This document shows, piece after piece, positions 1-8,189 of a DNA stretch of 32,813 nucleotides (the first letter of the stretch is position 1; each line of letters starts with the position of its first letter). The position numbers and the translations under genes are program-made. The notes beneath the pieces were generated by a model. It searched no databases and was not told where the DNA came from. It was given only the letters and a program-made list of their open reading frames with translations. This stretch comes from an uncultured Cetobacterium sp. (GTDB lineage Bacteria; Fusobacteriota; Fusobacteriia; Fusobacteriales; Fusobacteriaceae): the NCBI RefSeq assembly GCF_947038635.1, contig NZ_CAMQXC010000015.1, positions 1 to 32,813 of the forward strand, given 5' to 3'.

Positions 1-579
1 AACTCTGTTAGCTGAAGAATAATTTCCAGACTCAATAGCAGAGTATAGAGCTAATGGTAAAGTTTGTGTTCTTCCAGGAATATTTCCAGCAATTAAAATA
101 GTTGCTCCAAATTCTCCAAAAGCTCGTCCAATTCCTAGGATAACTCCAGAAAAAACTTTTCGATAACTTAAAGGAAGATAAACGTACTTAATCATATTTA
201 ATTTAGAAACTCCAAGACATTGAGCTGTTTCTATATAAGCCTTGTCAATAGTATCAAAACCGACTTTAACTCCTTGATATATAATAGGTAAGGAAACTAT
301 AGTTGCTGCAATAGTAGCTCCTTCAAAAGAAAATATAAATCTAAAGTTAAAAAAATCATAAAAAATTTTTCCAATGAAGCTATTTTTTCCTAAAAAAATA
401 ATTAACATATATCCAATAACAGAAGGTGGTAAAAAAATAGGTAAAGTAACTACAAACTCTATTATTTTTTTTAGAGTATTTTTATTATTAAAAGAAAAAT
501 AAAGTATAATACTAAAAAGTAAATTAAATGTTAGAGATAAAAAAACAATACTCAAAGACAGTTTAAGAGGTGTAATCAT
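1..579 (-). CDS. modB: Molybdate ABC transporter permease ModB (3' end outside window)
   Basis: Inner-membrane permease of the molybdate ABC importer. It works with periplasmic ModA and an ATPase (ModC) that would lie beyond the left edge. I translated 193 codons from an ATG at 579 and the frame stays open to base 1. The protein starts MITPLKLSLS and has several hydrophobic spans. Near its visible end is FGEFGATILIAGNIPGRTQT, the EAA-type cytoplasmic loop of ModB/CysT-like permeases, followed by LPLALYSAIESG, which is characteristic of ModB. The ATG overlaps the modA stop codon in an ATGA arrangement, which implies translational coupling. Only the C-terminal part, usually some 30 residues, is missing. 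A tungstate or other oxyanion permease is the main alternative. Confidence 0.88.
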   Translation of the reverse strand, partial: MITPLKLSLSIVFLSLTFNLLFSIILYFSFNNKNTLKKIIEFVVTLPIFLPPSVIGYMLIIFLGKNSFIGKIFYDFFNFRFIFSFEGATIAATIVSLPIIYQGVKVGFDTIDKAYIETAQCLGVSKLNMIKYVYLPLSYRKVFSGVILGIGRAFGEFGATILIAGNIPGRTQTLPLALYSAIESGNYSSANRV

Positions 580-1235
580 TCCCAATTTTTTCCTTTTAAA
601 AATTCTAAAAAGTTCTCTGCATCCTCTTTATTTTTAGTTGTTTTTGAGACACCAATTGAATATTCAATTGGTTTATGAAGATTTTTTGGAAAAACTTCAA
701 CAATTTTTGAATTTTTTAATAATTTTGTATCTGTTAGGTAGATAATTCCAAAATCAGCTTCTCCTAATTCAACGTAGGAAAGTACACTTCGAACATCTTT
801 TCCGTATACTAAAGAATAACTTTCTAAAGGTAGGTGATTTAAAACTTCAGTTGCATATTGTCCGGCAGGAACATACTGAGGATCACCAATAGCTAATGTG
901 CCACTGTTAGAAGATGTAGTGTTATTTTTTATTAAAACAAGAGAATTTTCCAAAATAACTTCTTCATTGAATATGTAGTTATTATCTTTTAAATCAATCA
1001 TATAATCTCTATTAGCAAGAAAAATAATATCAACATCTCCACCTTGTTCAAGTTGTCTTTTTAGAGTTCCAGATCCACCTAAATTCAAAGTTATATTTAA
1101 GTTTGGATCTATCTTTTTATATTCTTGAATATTTTTTTCTAAATACTCTTTTAAAGATGCGGCTCCACTAATTAAAATCTCTTTTGAAAAAATAGATTGA
1201 ACTAAGATAACAAATAGAAAAATAATTTTGCTCAT
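576..1235 (-). CDS. modA: Molybdate-binding periplasmic protein ModA
   Basis: Solute-binding protein that captures molybdate (or tungstate) and delivers it to ModB. The 219 residues begin with a hydrophobic signal sequence (about 3-16) ending in a likely signal peptidase I site near FSKE. There is no lipobox cysteine. The mature start, ISGAASLKE (22-30), is the typical ModA oxyanion-binding segment, and NLGGSGTLKRQLEQG (51-65) followed by DIIFLA is also family-typical. At 219 residues it is slightly shorter than the usual 230-260. It is preceded by a strong G-rich ribosome binding site and lies 29 bases downstream of coaX on the same strand, so the three genes are probably co-transcribed. Specificity for molybdate versus tungstate cannot be read from the sequence. 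Confidence 0.87.
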   Translation of the reverse strand: MSKIIFLFVILVQSIFSKEILISGAASLKEYLEKNIQEYKKIDPNLNITLNLGGSGTLKRQLEQGGDVDIIFLANRDYMIDLKDNNYIFNEEVILENSLVLIKNNTTSSNSGTLAIGDPQYVPAGQYATEVLNHLPLESYSLVYGKDVRSVLSYVELGEADFGIIYLTDTKLLKNSKIVEVFPKNLHKPIEYSIGVSKTTKNKEDAENFLEFLKGKNWE

Positions 1236-1264
1236 TAAAAATACCCCCCTAAGATTTATTTTTA

Positions 1265-2032
1265 TTATTTATTCATTTGATAAAGTGTGTAAAGACCTCT
1301 GATGCTTAATTCAGGACAATATTCATCAATCTCTTGAATCTCTGCAAAAAGGATTTTACCTAAACCTCCTGTAGCTATAACATATGGATCAGGAACAATT
1401 TTTTTGATTTCATGTATAATGTTTTTTAATTGTCCAGCATATCCATAGAAAATTCCAGCTTGAATTTGTTCTGCTGTATTTCTTCCAAGAACACTTTCAG
1501 GTGTGCTAAATTTAACTTTAGGAAGTTTAGCAGTATTCCCAAATAAAGCATTAATAGACATCTCTATTCCCGGTAAAATTCCACCACCAATATAAACTCC
1601 ATCTTTTAAAACTTCATATGTCGTAGCAGTTCCAAGGTCAAATATAACAAGATTTCTGTTTGGATAATCAATTATAGCTTGAGCAATATCAATAATTCGA
1701 TCAGCTCCAAAACCATTAATTTGAAGATTTTCAGCAAAAGAAAATGGAAGTTTTAAATTTAAATCTATAATCATAGGTTCAATTTTAAAGTATTTTCTTC
1801 CTAGGAATTGAAATATACCTATTAAATTTGGAACAACAGATGAAATAACAATTCCGTTTAACTCTTTAATTTCGACTTCATTAAAATCACATATATTTTT
1901 TAAGTATGAGAAGTATTCATCCTCAGTTAATTTTTCATTTGAAGACACTCTAAAGCTGAGTAATACTTCTCCTTTTGGATTAAGTAAACCAGTAACAATA
2001 TGAGTATTTCCAATATCTACAGCTAAAAGCAT
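1265..2032 (-). CDS. coaX: Type III pantothenate kinase
   Basis: Cytosolic kinase that phosphorylates pantothenate, the first step of coenzyme A synthesis. The type III family belongs to the ASKHA fold. The 255-residue length is normal. Visible motifs are the N-terminal phosphate loop DIGNTH (6-11), GADRI (109-113), the second phosphate motif DLGTATT (132-138) and GGGILPG (149-155). The ATG is preceded by AGGCGGTGA at good spacing. A consensus promoter (TTTACA, 17 bases, TATAAT) lies at 2068-2096. The gene is first in an operon with modA and modB, a pairing with no obvious metabolic logic. Confidence 0.93.
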   Translation of the reverse strand: MLLAVDIGNTHIVTGLLNPKGEVLLSFRVSSNEKLTEDEYFSYLKNICDFNEVEIKELNGIVISSVVPNLIGIFQFLGRKYFKIEPMIIDLNLKLPFSFAENLQINGFGADRIIDIAQAIIDYPNRNLVIFDLGTATTYEVLKDGVYIGGGILPGIEMSINALFGNTAKLPKVKFSTPESVLGRNTAEQIQAGIFYGYAGQLKNIIHEIKKIVPDPYVIATGGLGKILFAEIQEIDEYCPELSIRGLYTLYQMNK

Positions 2033-2067
2033 GTAATCACCGCCTAATAAAAATTTAGATAATCCAT

Positions 2068-2096
2068 ATTATAAACTATATTTGAAAAAATGTAAA
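2068..2096 (-). promoter_or_regulatory. Promoter of coaX-modAB
   Basis: On the minus strand a TTTACA -35 (2096-2091) and a TATAAT -10 (2073-2068) are separated by exactly 17 bases. The -10 lies about 36 bases upstream of the coaX start. Confidence 0.75.
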
Positions 2097-2125
2097 TTTT
2101 TCTCGGATAAATTATTTAAATGAAT

Positions 2126-2131
2126 TATAAT
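2126..2131 (+). promoter_or_regulatory. Probable -10 of the tmcAL operon
   Basis: A perfect TATAAT lies 27 bases upstream of the tmcAL start, in the divergent gap shared with coaX. No good -35 is seen at 16-18 bases, so the promoter may be weak or activated. Confidence 0.45.
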
Positions 2132-2158
2132 GTAATAAATAGAGTATGAGGTGTTTGT

Positions 2159-3322
2159 ATGAAGAAATCAGTAGGAATAGTTGTAGAATATAATCCCTTT
2201 CATAATGGACATAAATATCATTGTTTAAAGGCTAGAGAGCATGGTGATATTGTTGTTGCAGTTATGAGTGGAGATTATGTCCAAAGAGGAGAACCAGCTT
2301 TTATAGATAGATGGACAAGAGCAGAGTTAGCTTTAAAAAATGGAGTTGATATAGTAGTAGAGTTACCAATATTTTATTCAACTCAAAGTGCAGAGATATT
2401 TGCTAGAGGAGCAGTAGGGATATTAAATTTAATGAATATAGAAAAAATAGTTTTTGGATCTGAAACAGGAGATGTAAAAAAATTAATTGAAAGAGGAGAT
2501 TTAGAAGAGCAAGAGGAGTTTAAAATAGAACTAAAAAAGCAATTAAAAGAGGGACATTCTTATCCAACAGCTTATTCAAATACTTTAAAAATATTGGATA
2601 AAATAGATGAACTAGATTCTAATGATATTTTAGGTGTTGAATACATTAAAGCTTTAAAGTTTTGGAAAAGTAAAATAGAACCAATTGCTATAAAGAGAGA
2701 AAAAAGTGGATATTATTCAGAAGATATAAGAGATGGGATTGCTAGCGCTACTGGTATTAGAAAAAAAATTCAATCTGGAGAAGAAATAAAAGATGTTGTA
2801 CCTAATACAACATATGAAATATTGAAAGAGAGTTTAGAAAAAAATAGTTTTGCAAAACTACAAGATTTTTACCCACTTATAAGACATAGAATACTTTTAG
2901 AAAAAGAAAGACTAGAAAGAATTCAAGATATAGAACAGGGGTATGAAAATAGAATATATGAGGCTGCTTTTTCATGTAAAGAGTTTGAAAGTTTTTTTGA
3001 GAAAATAAAAAGTAAAAGATATACTCAAGGAAGAGTTCAAAGAATTTTAATTCATATATTATTAGGAATAGAGAAGAAACAAATAGACAGAGTAAAAGAA
3101 AAAATCCCATATATAAGGGTTTTAGGATTTACTAAAGAGGGACAAAATTATTTAAAAAGATTAAAAGATGAGGAGGTTGAAGTTTTAACTTCATTAAAAA
3201 ATATACAAAAATATTTAGAAAAAGATTCACTAGATTTACTAGAGCAAAATGAGATTGCTAGTAAAATTTATGCTATGGTAAATCCATATGAAGATAGAAA
3301 AATACCGATAATTATAAAGTAG
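2159..3322 (+). CDS. tmcAL: tRNA(Met) cytidine acetate ligase TmcAL
   Basis: The family (YlbM in Bacillus subtilis) uses acetate and ATP to make N4-acetylcytidine at the wobble base of elongator tRNA-Met. The 387-residue length matches family members. The N-terminus shows the nucleotidyltransferase core GIVVEYNPFHNGH (6-18) with its HxGH-type motif, followed by MSGDYVQRGEPA (36-47) and IVFGSE, all conserved in the family. The ATG follows a GAGGTG ribosome binding site. It heads a run of six genes with short gaps or overlaps, the next one another tRNA-acting enzyme 7 bases downstream. The older annotation as an uncharacterised nucleotidyltransferase refers to the same family. Confidence 0.9.
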   Translation: MKKSVGIVVEYNPFHNGHKYHCLKAREHGDIVVAVMSGDYVQRGEPAFIDRWTRAELALKNGVDIVVELPIFYSTQSAEIFARGAVGILNLMNIEKIVFGSETGDVKKLIERGDLEEQEEFKIELKKQLKEGHSYPTAYSNTLKILDKIDELDSNDILGVEYIKALKFWKSKIEPIAIKREKSGYYSEDIRDGIASATGIRKKIQSGEEIKDVVPNTTYEILKESLEKNSFAKLQDFYPLIRHRILLEKERLERIQDIEQGYENRIYEAAFSCKEFESFFEKIKSKRYTQGRVQRILIHILLGIEKKQIDRVKEKIPYIRVLGFTKEGQNYLKRLKDEEVEVLTSLKNIQKYLEKDSLDLLEQNEIASKIYAMVNPYEDRKIPIIIK

Positions 3323-3329
3323 AGGTACT

Positions 3330-4535
3330 ATGAAAAAAATAAAATTAACAAAAGATATAAAAGATATTTTAAATATTTTAAATACTTATGGGAAAGGATA
3401 TATTGTTGGAGGTTATGTAAGAGATTATCTTCTTGGATTAAGTCCTAAAGATTGTGATTTTTGTACAGATATAGATTATCCTAAGTTAAAAGAAATTTTT
3501 AAAGATTATTCACCAAAAGAGATAGGTAAAGCTTTTGGAATAATTCAAATAATTTATAAAGGAAAGAGCTATGAGATAGCTAAATTAAGAAAAGATTTAG
3601 CATTTACATCTTTTAGAAATGTAGCCGAAGTAGAGTTTATTAGTGATATTTATGAAGATTTAAAGAGAAGAGACTTTACAGTTAACGCAATAGCTTATAA
3701 TGGAGAGAATTTAGTTTATTCATCAGAAATAGAGATGAGCGATATAAGAAATAGAGTTTTAAGATTTGTTGGCAATGGAAAAAAGAGAATAGAAGAAGAT
3801 CCTTTAAGAATACTAAGAGGTATAAGAATTGCAGGAGAAAAAGAATTATTAATATTAAAGGAGACAGAAAAAGAGATTAAAGAGTGTAAAAGTGAAATAA
3901 AAAGAGTTTCTATTGAGAGAATTCAAGATGAGTTTTTTAAGATGTTAAAAGGAGAAAATTCAAGTAATTCCTTTAGGCTTTTATATGATTTAGGAGTTTT
4001 TGAAGAGGTATTTCCCAAAACATATGAAAATATGAACTTAAATGAGGTTCTAGAAGAATTAGATAAAATAGATAGATTATTTTTATTAGAAGAATCTTTA
4101 ATATTAAAATTAGTTATTATTTTTAGTAAAAATGAAGAGGAGCTAAATATTTTAAAATTGGATAATAAAAATAAAAAATCGATTTTGAATATAATTAGAA
4201 ACTTAAAAAAAGTAAGAAATGACTGTAGTAAATATGAAATAAAGAAGATTATTATAAATATTGGAATAAAAGATTTTGAAAGTTTATTAAAGATAGAAGG
4301 TTTAAGAAATAACATATCTTTAATAAAAGAAAGATTTAATGAAATTATTGTAAATAATGAACCTATTTTTATAAAAGATTTATTGATTTCAGGAAAAGAT
4401 ATATTAGATTTGAAGATAAAAGATGGAAAAAAAATTAAGGAATTATTAGAAAAATCCTTAGATATAGTTTTAAAAAATCCTAAATTAAACCAAAAAAAAT
4501 ATTTACTAAAATTAATAGAGGAGGAAAAAATTTGA
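3330..4535 (+). CDS. cca: CCA-adding tRNA nucleotidyltransferase / poly(A) polymerase family
   Basis: Class II nucleotidyltransferase expected to build or repair the 3' CCA end of tRNAs. Visible features in order are GGYVRD (27-32), the metal-binding pair in DCDF (41-44), RRDFTVNA (113-120) and the neck motif EEDPLRILRGIRIA (155-168). A helical C-terminal half follows, rich in Lys, Glu and Ile and lacking an obvious HD phosphohydrolase domain. The 401-residue length fits bacterial CCA enzymes. It starts 7 bases after tmcAL, and its TGA overlaps the TTG start of the next gene. Class II CCA enzymes and bacterial poly(A) polymerases share these motifs. I prefer CCA addition because of the length and the tRNA-modifying neighbour. 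Confidence 0.83.
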   Translation: MKKIKLTKDIKDILNILNTYGKGYIVGGYVRDYLLGLSPKDCDFCTDIDYPKLKEIFKDYSPKEIGKAFGIIQIIYKGKSYEIAKLRKDLAFTSFRNVAEVEFISDIYEDLKRRDFTVNAIAYNGENLVYSSEIEMSDIRNRVLRFVGNGKKRIEEDPLRILRGIRIAGEKELLILKETEKEIKECKSEIKRVSIERIQDEFFKMLKGENSSNSFRLLYDLGVFEEVFPKTYENMNLNEVLEELDKIDRLFLLEESLILKLVIIFSKNEEELNILKLDNKNKKSILNIIRNLKKVRNDCSKYEIKKIIINIGIKDFESLLKIEGLRNNISLIKERFNEIIVNNEPIFIKDLLISGKDILDLKIKDGKKIKELLEKSLDIVLKNPKLNQKKYLLKLIEEEKI

Positions 4536-5824
4536 AGCGAAGAATACCTTTAGCAACACAGATATTTTATGGAGTAGGAGTAAGTTACGCTATTGTGGAT
4601 CAAATATTTGCACAGTGGATATTATATTTTTATCTTCCGCCAGAAACTTCAGGACTTAAACCATTTTTAACACCAGTTTTAATATCATTGGCATTAGCTA
4701 TTTCAAGAGTTGTAGATATGATCTCAGATCCAGTAGTGGGATATTTATCAGATAAATTTAACAGTAGATGGGGAAGAAGAATACCATTTATTGCCGTAGG
4801 AGCTATTCCATTGGCTATAACAACAGTAGCCTTTTTCTATCCTCCAATGGTAAGTGAAAAGGGAACATTTATTTATTTAGCACTTATAGGATCTTTATTT
4901 TTTACTTTTTATACAATTGTAGGAGCTCCATATAATGCTTTGATACCAGAAATTGGAGAAAATTCAGAGGAGAGATTAAATCTCTCTACGTGGCAATCAG
5001 TTTTTAGATTATTATATAGTGCAATTGCAATGATTCTACCTGGAGTTTTAATTAAGTATTTTGGTAAGGGAGATACATTAGTTGGGATTAGAGGTATGGT
5101 TATTTCATTAAGTATTTTATGTGTTTTAGGATTATATGTAACTGTTTTTTTAGTTCCAGAAAAAAAATACTCAAGACCTGTTGAACATGTTGGGGATATT
5201 AAAGAGATTTTAAAAGAGGTAGTAAAAGATAAAGATTTTAGGAATTATTTGTTAGGATTATTATTTTTCTTTGTAGGATTTAACTCTTTAAGAGCTATGA
5301 TGAACTATTATGTTGAAGATATAATGGGGTATGGAAAGGAAACGATAACTATAGCATCAGCCTTATTATTTGGAGCATCAGCTTTATTTTTTTATCCAGT
5401 AAATAAATTATCTAGAAAATTTGGATATAGAAAAATTATGCTAGGATCTTTAGTTGGATTAATAATATTGACAATAGCTTTATCATTGCTAGGAAAAGTA
5501 ATACCTGTAAAATATGGCTTCTTAATATTTGCTCTTTTAGGAATACCAATATCAGGGGCAGCATTTATATTTCCTCCAGCAATGATGAGTGATATAAGTG
5601 AAAAAATAAGTAAAAGAATAAATAATAGAATTGAAGGAGTTTGCTTTGGAATCCAAGGGTTTTTCTTAAAAATGGCATTTTTAGTATCAATAGTTGTCTT
5701 GCCATTAATGCTTGTTTTAAGAGGAAGTGGAGAGGTAACAAAGTTTGGGATATACTCATCAGCAATATTTTCAGCAGTATCTTTTGTAATCTCATATATA
5801 TTTTATTTTAAATATAATGAATAG
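4532..5824 (+). CDS. GPH-family (MFS) sugar:cation symporter
   Basis: Inner-membrane transporter of the glycoside-pentoside-hexuronide:cation symporter group, with about 12 hydrophobic spans in 430 residues. The diagnostic loop between helices 2 and 3 is clear: D62, DP at 66-67, then GYLSDKFNSRWGRRIPF (70-86). A second family-typical segment, APYNALIPEI, follows further in. The start is TTG, supported by a GAGGAGG ribosome binding site 7 bases upstream, and it overlaps the stop codon of the nucleotidyltransferase gene. The substrate cannot be deduced: no glycosidase is nearby and the gene sits among housekeeping genes. Confidence 0.85.
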   Translation: MKRRIPLATQIFYGVGVSYAIVDQIFAQWILYFYLPPETSGLKPFLTPVLISLALAISRVVDMISDPVVGYLSDKFNSRWGRRIPFIAVGAIPLAITTVAFFYPPMVSEKGTFIYLALIGSLFFTFYTIVGAPYNALIPEIGENSEERLNLSTWQSVFRLLYSAIAMILPGVLIKYFGKGDTLVGIRGMVISLSILCVLGLYVTVFLVPEKKYSRPVEHVGDIKEILKEVVKDKDFRNYLLGLLFFFVGFNSLRAMMNYYVEDIMGYGKETITIASALLFGASALFFYPVNKLSRKFGYRKIMLGSLVGLIILTIALSLLGKVIPVKYGFLIFALLGIPISGAAFIFPPAMMSDISEKISKRINNRIEGVCFGIQGFFLKMAFLVSIVVLPLMLVLRGSGEVTKFGIYSSAIFSAVSFVISYIFYFKYNE

Positions 5825-5832
5825 GAGGGACG

Positions 5833-6951
5833 TTGAAAAAAACAGAAATTGGGGCATTAATTATAATTTTTGCCTCAATTTTCTTTTTTAGGTTGTATTG
5901 GACAACTTTTAAAGAGAGGATTGAGGTAGGAGATATTATTGAATTAACTGGTAGAGTTGATGCAGGAAGAGGAAAAATTGAAAGTATAAATGGAAAATAT
6001 CCAGCAAAAAACATGTATTTTACAGTAAATAAAATTGAAGATGGAGAAAAAATTATTTTAGGAGAAGTGCAGAAAATAAATTATTCTAAATGGGGAGTTC
6101 AGTACAAAATAGAGGTAGAGGAAGTAAAAAATAAAGAGAATATATTAAAAAGTTTTTTTATAAAAAAAATAAAAAAAATAAGTGAAGATTATTCTTTTAA
6201 TTTAGAGCATTTTTTAAGAGCAACAGTCTTAGGAGAGGGGCATTTATTAGATGAAGAGATAAAAGAAAAGTTTAGATATACAGGAACAGTCCATCTATTA
6301 GTAATATCAGGATTACATATAGGAGTTATTATTGCTGGAATATCAATTTTTTTATTAAAGTTAAATATTCAAAAAAGAAAAAGGTATATCATAGCTTTTT
6401 TTATTTTAACATTGTATGTTATTTCTATTGGAAAATCTCCGTCAATATTTAGAGCTTATATAATGGGATCAATTTACTTATTAGGAAATATATTGTATGA
6501 AAAAGTAAATAGTAAAAAAAGTTTTGTACTAGCTTTTTGTTGTTCGCTTTTAATTTTTCCAACATGGATTTACTCTATATCTTTTTGGATGTCATATGTA
6601 GCAGTATTTTCTATAATTTTTATTTATGAAAAAATACCTAAAATAAAAAGATATAAAAATAAATATCTAAATAAAATATTAAATACATTATTAATGACTT
6701 TAACAATTCAACTTTGTATGACACCAATTTTTTTCATATATTTTAATACTATTCCGTTATTTTCAATTTTTAGTAACTTAATTATAATCCCAATAGCTTC
6801 AACTTTTATAATGATAAGTTTTATAACAATATTTTTATCAAATTTTTATTTGGAATTTTTGACGTCTTCATTGGTTAACTATATTTATATACTTTTGATA
6901 AAGAGTGTTGAATTAATGAGTGAAATTCCTTATTTGACTTTAGAATTATAG
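5833..6951 (+). CDS. ComEC/Rec2-like competence-domain protein, short form
   Basis: ComEC proteins form the inner-membrane channel for single-stranded DNA during transformation. The 372 residues have an N-terminal membrane helix (about 6-23), a beta-rich soluble segment resembling the ComEC N-terminal OB-like region (about 30-100), then the competence membrane domain. The competence domain starts near LRATVLGEGHLLDEEI (128-143) and carries the hallmark HLLVISGLHIG (154-164). The C-terminal metallo-beta-lactamase-like domain of full ComEC (usually 700-800 residues in total) is absent: the frame ends at 6951 and another gene begins at once. The TTG start has a GGAGGG ribosome binding site. It could act with a separately encoded hydrolase or be a degenerate relative, so a role in DNA uptake is inference. 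Confidence 0.8.
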   Translation: MKKTEIGALIIIFASIFFFRLYWTTFKERIEVGDIIELTGRVDAGRGKIESINGKYPAKNMYFTVNKIEDGEKIILGEVQKINYSKWGVQYKIEVEEVKNKENILKSFFIKKIKKISEDYSFNLEHFLRATVLGEGHLLDEEIKEKFRYTGTVHLLVISGLHIGVIIAGISIFLLKLNIQKRKRYIIAFFILTLYVISIGKSPSIFRAYIMGSIYLLGNILYEKVNSKKSFVLAFCCSLLIFPTWIYSISFWMSYVAVFSIIFIYEKIPKIKRYKNKYLNKILNTLLMTLTIQLCMTPIFFIYFNTIPLFSIFSNLIIIPIASTFIMISFITIFLSNFYLEFLTSSLVNYIYILLIKSVELMSEIPYLTLEL

Positions 6952-6983
6952 TTATGTTAAGCTATTTATGCGAGGTGATAAAA

Positions 6984-7583
6984 ATGATTGTTTTAAAGGT
7001 TATAATTTTACTATTTTCTTTGGTGTTACATGAATTAGCTCATGGATATATGGCATTGTTTTGTGGAGATAAAACAGCAAAATACTCAGGAAGACTATCA
7101 TTGAACCCACTAAAACATTTAGATCCAATAGGAGCACTAATACCAATTTTTATGTTATTAAGTGGTTCAAATTTTATAATAGGATGGGCTAAGCCAGTAC
7201 CAGTAAATTATTTTGCTTTTAGAAATGGTAGAGTAGGAGAGTTCTTAGTCTCAATAGCAGGGGTTCTAACAAATTATTTGTTGATGATACTTGGAGCTAT
7301 TTTAATAAGATATGGAGTTATACCTTTTAATGATATATCAATTTATTTTATAATAATAAATATGGCTTTGGGAACATTTAATCTTTTACCAATTCCACCA
7401 TTAGATGGATCAAGAGTTATAGCATCATTTTTAAATGATGAAAATAGAATAAAGATATTTACTTTAGATACATACGGAATTTTATTTATAATAGCATTAA
7501 GTTATTTTGGAGCGTTAAATAAAATAATGTCTCCTATATATAATATTTTAGTGAGATTTATAGATTTGATAATTAGGAGTTAA
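6984..7583 (+). CDS. Site-2-protease family (M50) membrane metalloprotease
   Basis: Membrane-embedded zinc protease of the M50 family, close to the YwhC-like small members. With the ATG at 6984 the product has 199 residues. That start follows GAGGTGA at ideal spacing, whereas the in-frame ATG 30 bases upstream has no such site. The zinc motif HELAH is at 16-20, and the third ligand lies in NLLPIPPLDG (133-142), as expected for the family. Four to five hydrophobic spans are visible, with no PDZ domain. It lies 32 bases after the ComEC-like gene and 4 bases before the YigZ-like gene. The substrate is unknown. Confidence 0.87.
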   Translation: MIVLKVIILLFSLVLHELAHGYMALFCGDKTAKYSGRLSLNPLKHLDPIGALIPIFMLLSGSNFIIGWAKPVPVNYFAFRNGRVGEFLVSIAGVLTNYLLMILGAILIRYGVIPFNDISIYFIIINMALGTFNLLPIPPLDGSRVIASFLNDENRIKIFTLDTYGILFIIALSYFGALNKIMSPIYNILVRFIDLIIRS

Positions 7584-7587
7584 ATAG

Positions 7588-8163
7588 ATGAAAAGTATAA
7601 AAAAAGCTGTGAGAATAGAGTTTGAAGAAAGAAAATCAAAGTTTATAGGTTATGCTAAACCGATCTCAACAAAAGAAGAAGCTGAAGATTTTATAAGCAT
7701 GATTAGGGAGATGCATCCAGATGCTACTCACAACTGTACTGTTTATAGAGTTATTGATAATGGACAGGAGTACTTTAAAGCAGATGATGATGGAGAACCT
7801 AGTGGAACTGCAGGAAAGCCTATGGGTGAGATATTAACTTATATGGAAGTGAATAATGTAGTAGTAGTTGCTACACGATATTTTGGTGGAATAAAATTAG
7901 GAGCAGGTGGGTTAGTAAGAAATTATGCCAAAACTGCAAAATTGGCAATTTTAGAAGGAGAAGTTATTGAATTTATAGAAAGGTTTGAATGCTTGTTAGA
8001 TTTTTCTTATGAAAAGATAAATGAAGTAGAAGCACTACTTATAAATGGAAACGAAGAGTTAGTAAATAAAGATTTTAATGAACGAGTAACGTATAGAGTG
8101 AAGGTTTCTAACGAAACATTAGAGAAGTTAAAAGAGATAAAAGATATACTAGTAATTATGTAA
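7588..8163 (+). CDS. YigZ/IMPACT family protein
   Basis: Member of the conserved UPF0029/IMPACT family; bacterial YigZ has no firmly established role, and eukaryotic IMPACT affects translation control. The 191 residues show the hallmark DDGEPSGTAGKPM (67-79) and RYFGGIKLGAGGLVRNY (97-113), followed by a smaller C-terminal domain as in YigZ. A GGAG-type ribosome binding site lies just upstream, overlapping the end of the protease gene. It is the last gene of the 2159-8163 run and ends at a strong shared terminator. Confidence 0.9.
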   Translation: MKSIKKAVRIEFEERKSKFIGYAKPISTKEEAEDFISMIREMHPDATHNCTVYRVIDNGQEYFKADDDGEPSGTAGKPMGEILTYMEVNNVVVVATRYFGGIKLGAGGLVRNYAKTAKLAILEGEVIEFIERFECLLDFSYEKINEVEALLINGNEELVNKDFNERVTYRVKVSNETLEKLKEIKDILVIM

Positions 8164-8189
8164 AAACAGGTAGATTAATCTACCTGTTT
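8164..8189. terminator. Bidirectional terminator between yigZ-like and ywaF-like genes
   Basis: A perfect 26-base palindrome (AAACAGGTAGATT and its complement) is flanked by A-rich sequence on the left and T-rich sequence on the right, so it can end transcription from both sides. The stop codon of the minus-strand gene (8182-8180) lies inside it. Confidence 0.85.

Noticed and set aside
2877-3110. A minus-strand open frame resembling a membrane protein
   Set aside because: Shadow of tmcAL, Phe/Leu-rich only because of the Lys/Glu codons on the other strand.
3923-4315. A 130-codon open frame on the minus strand
   Set aside because: It lies entirely inside the nucleotidyltransferase gene; its hydrophobic composition is what the reverse complement of Lys/Glu-rich AT-rich coding sequence gives. 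No ribosome binding site.
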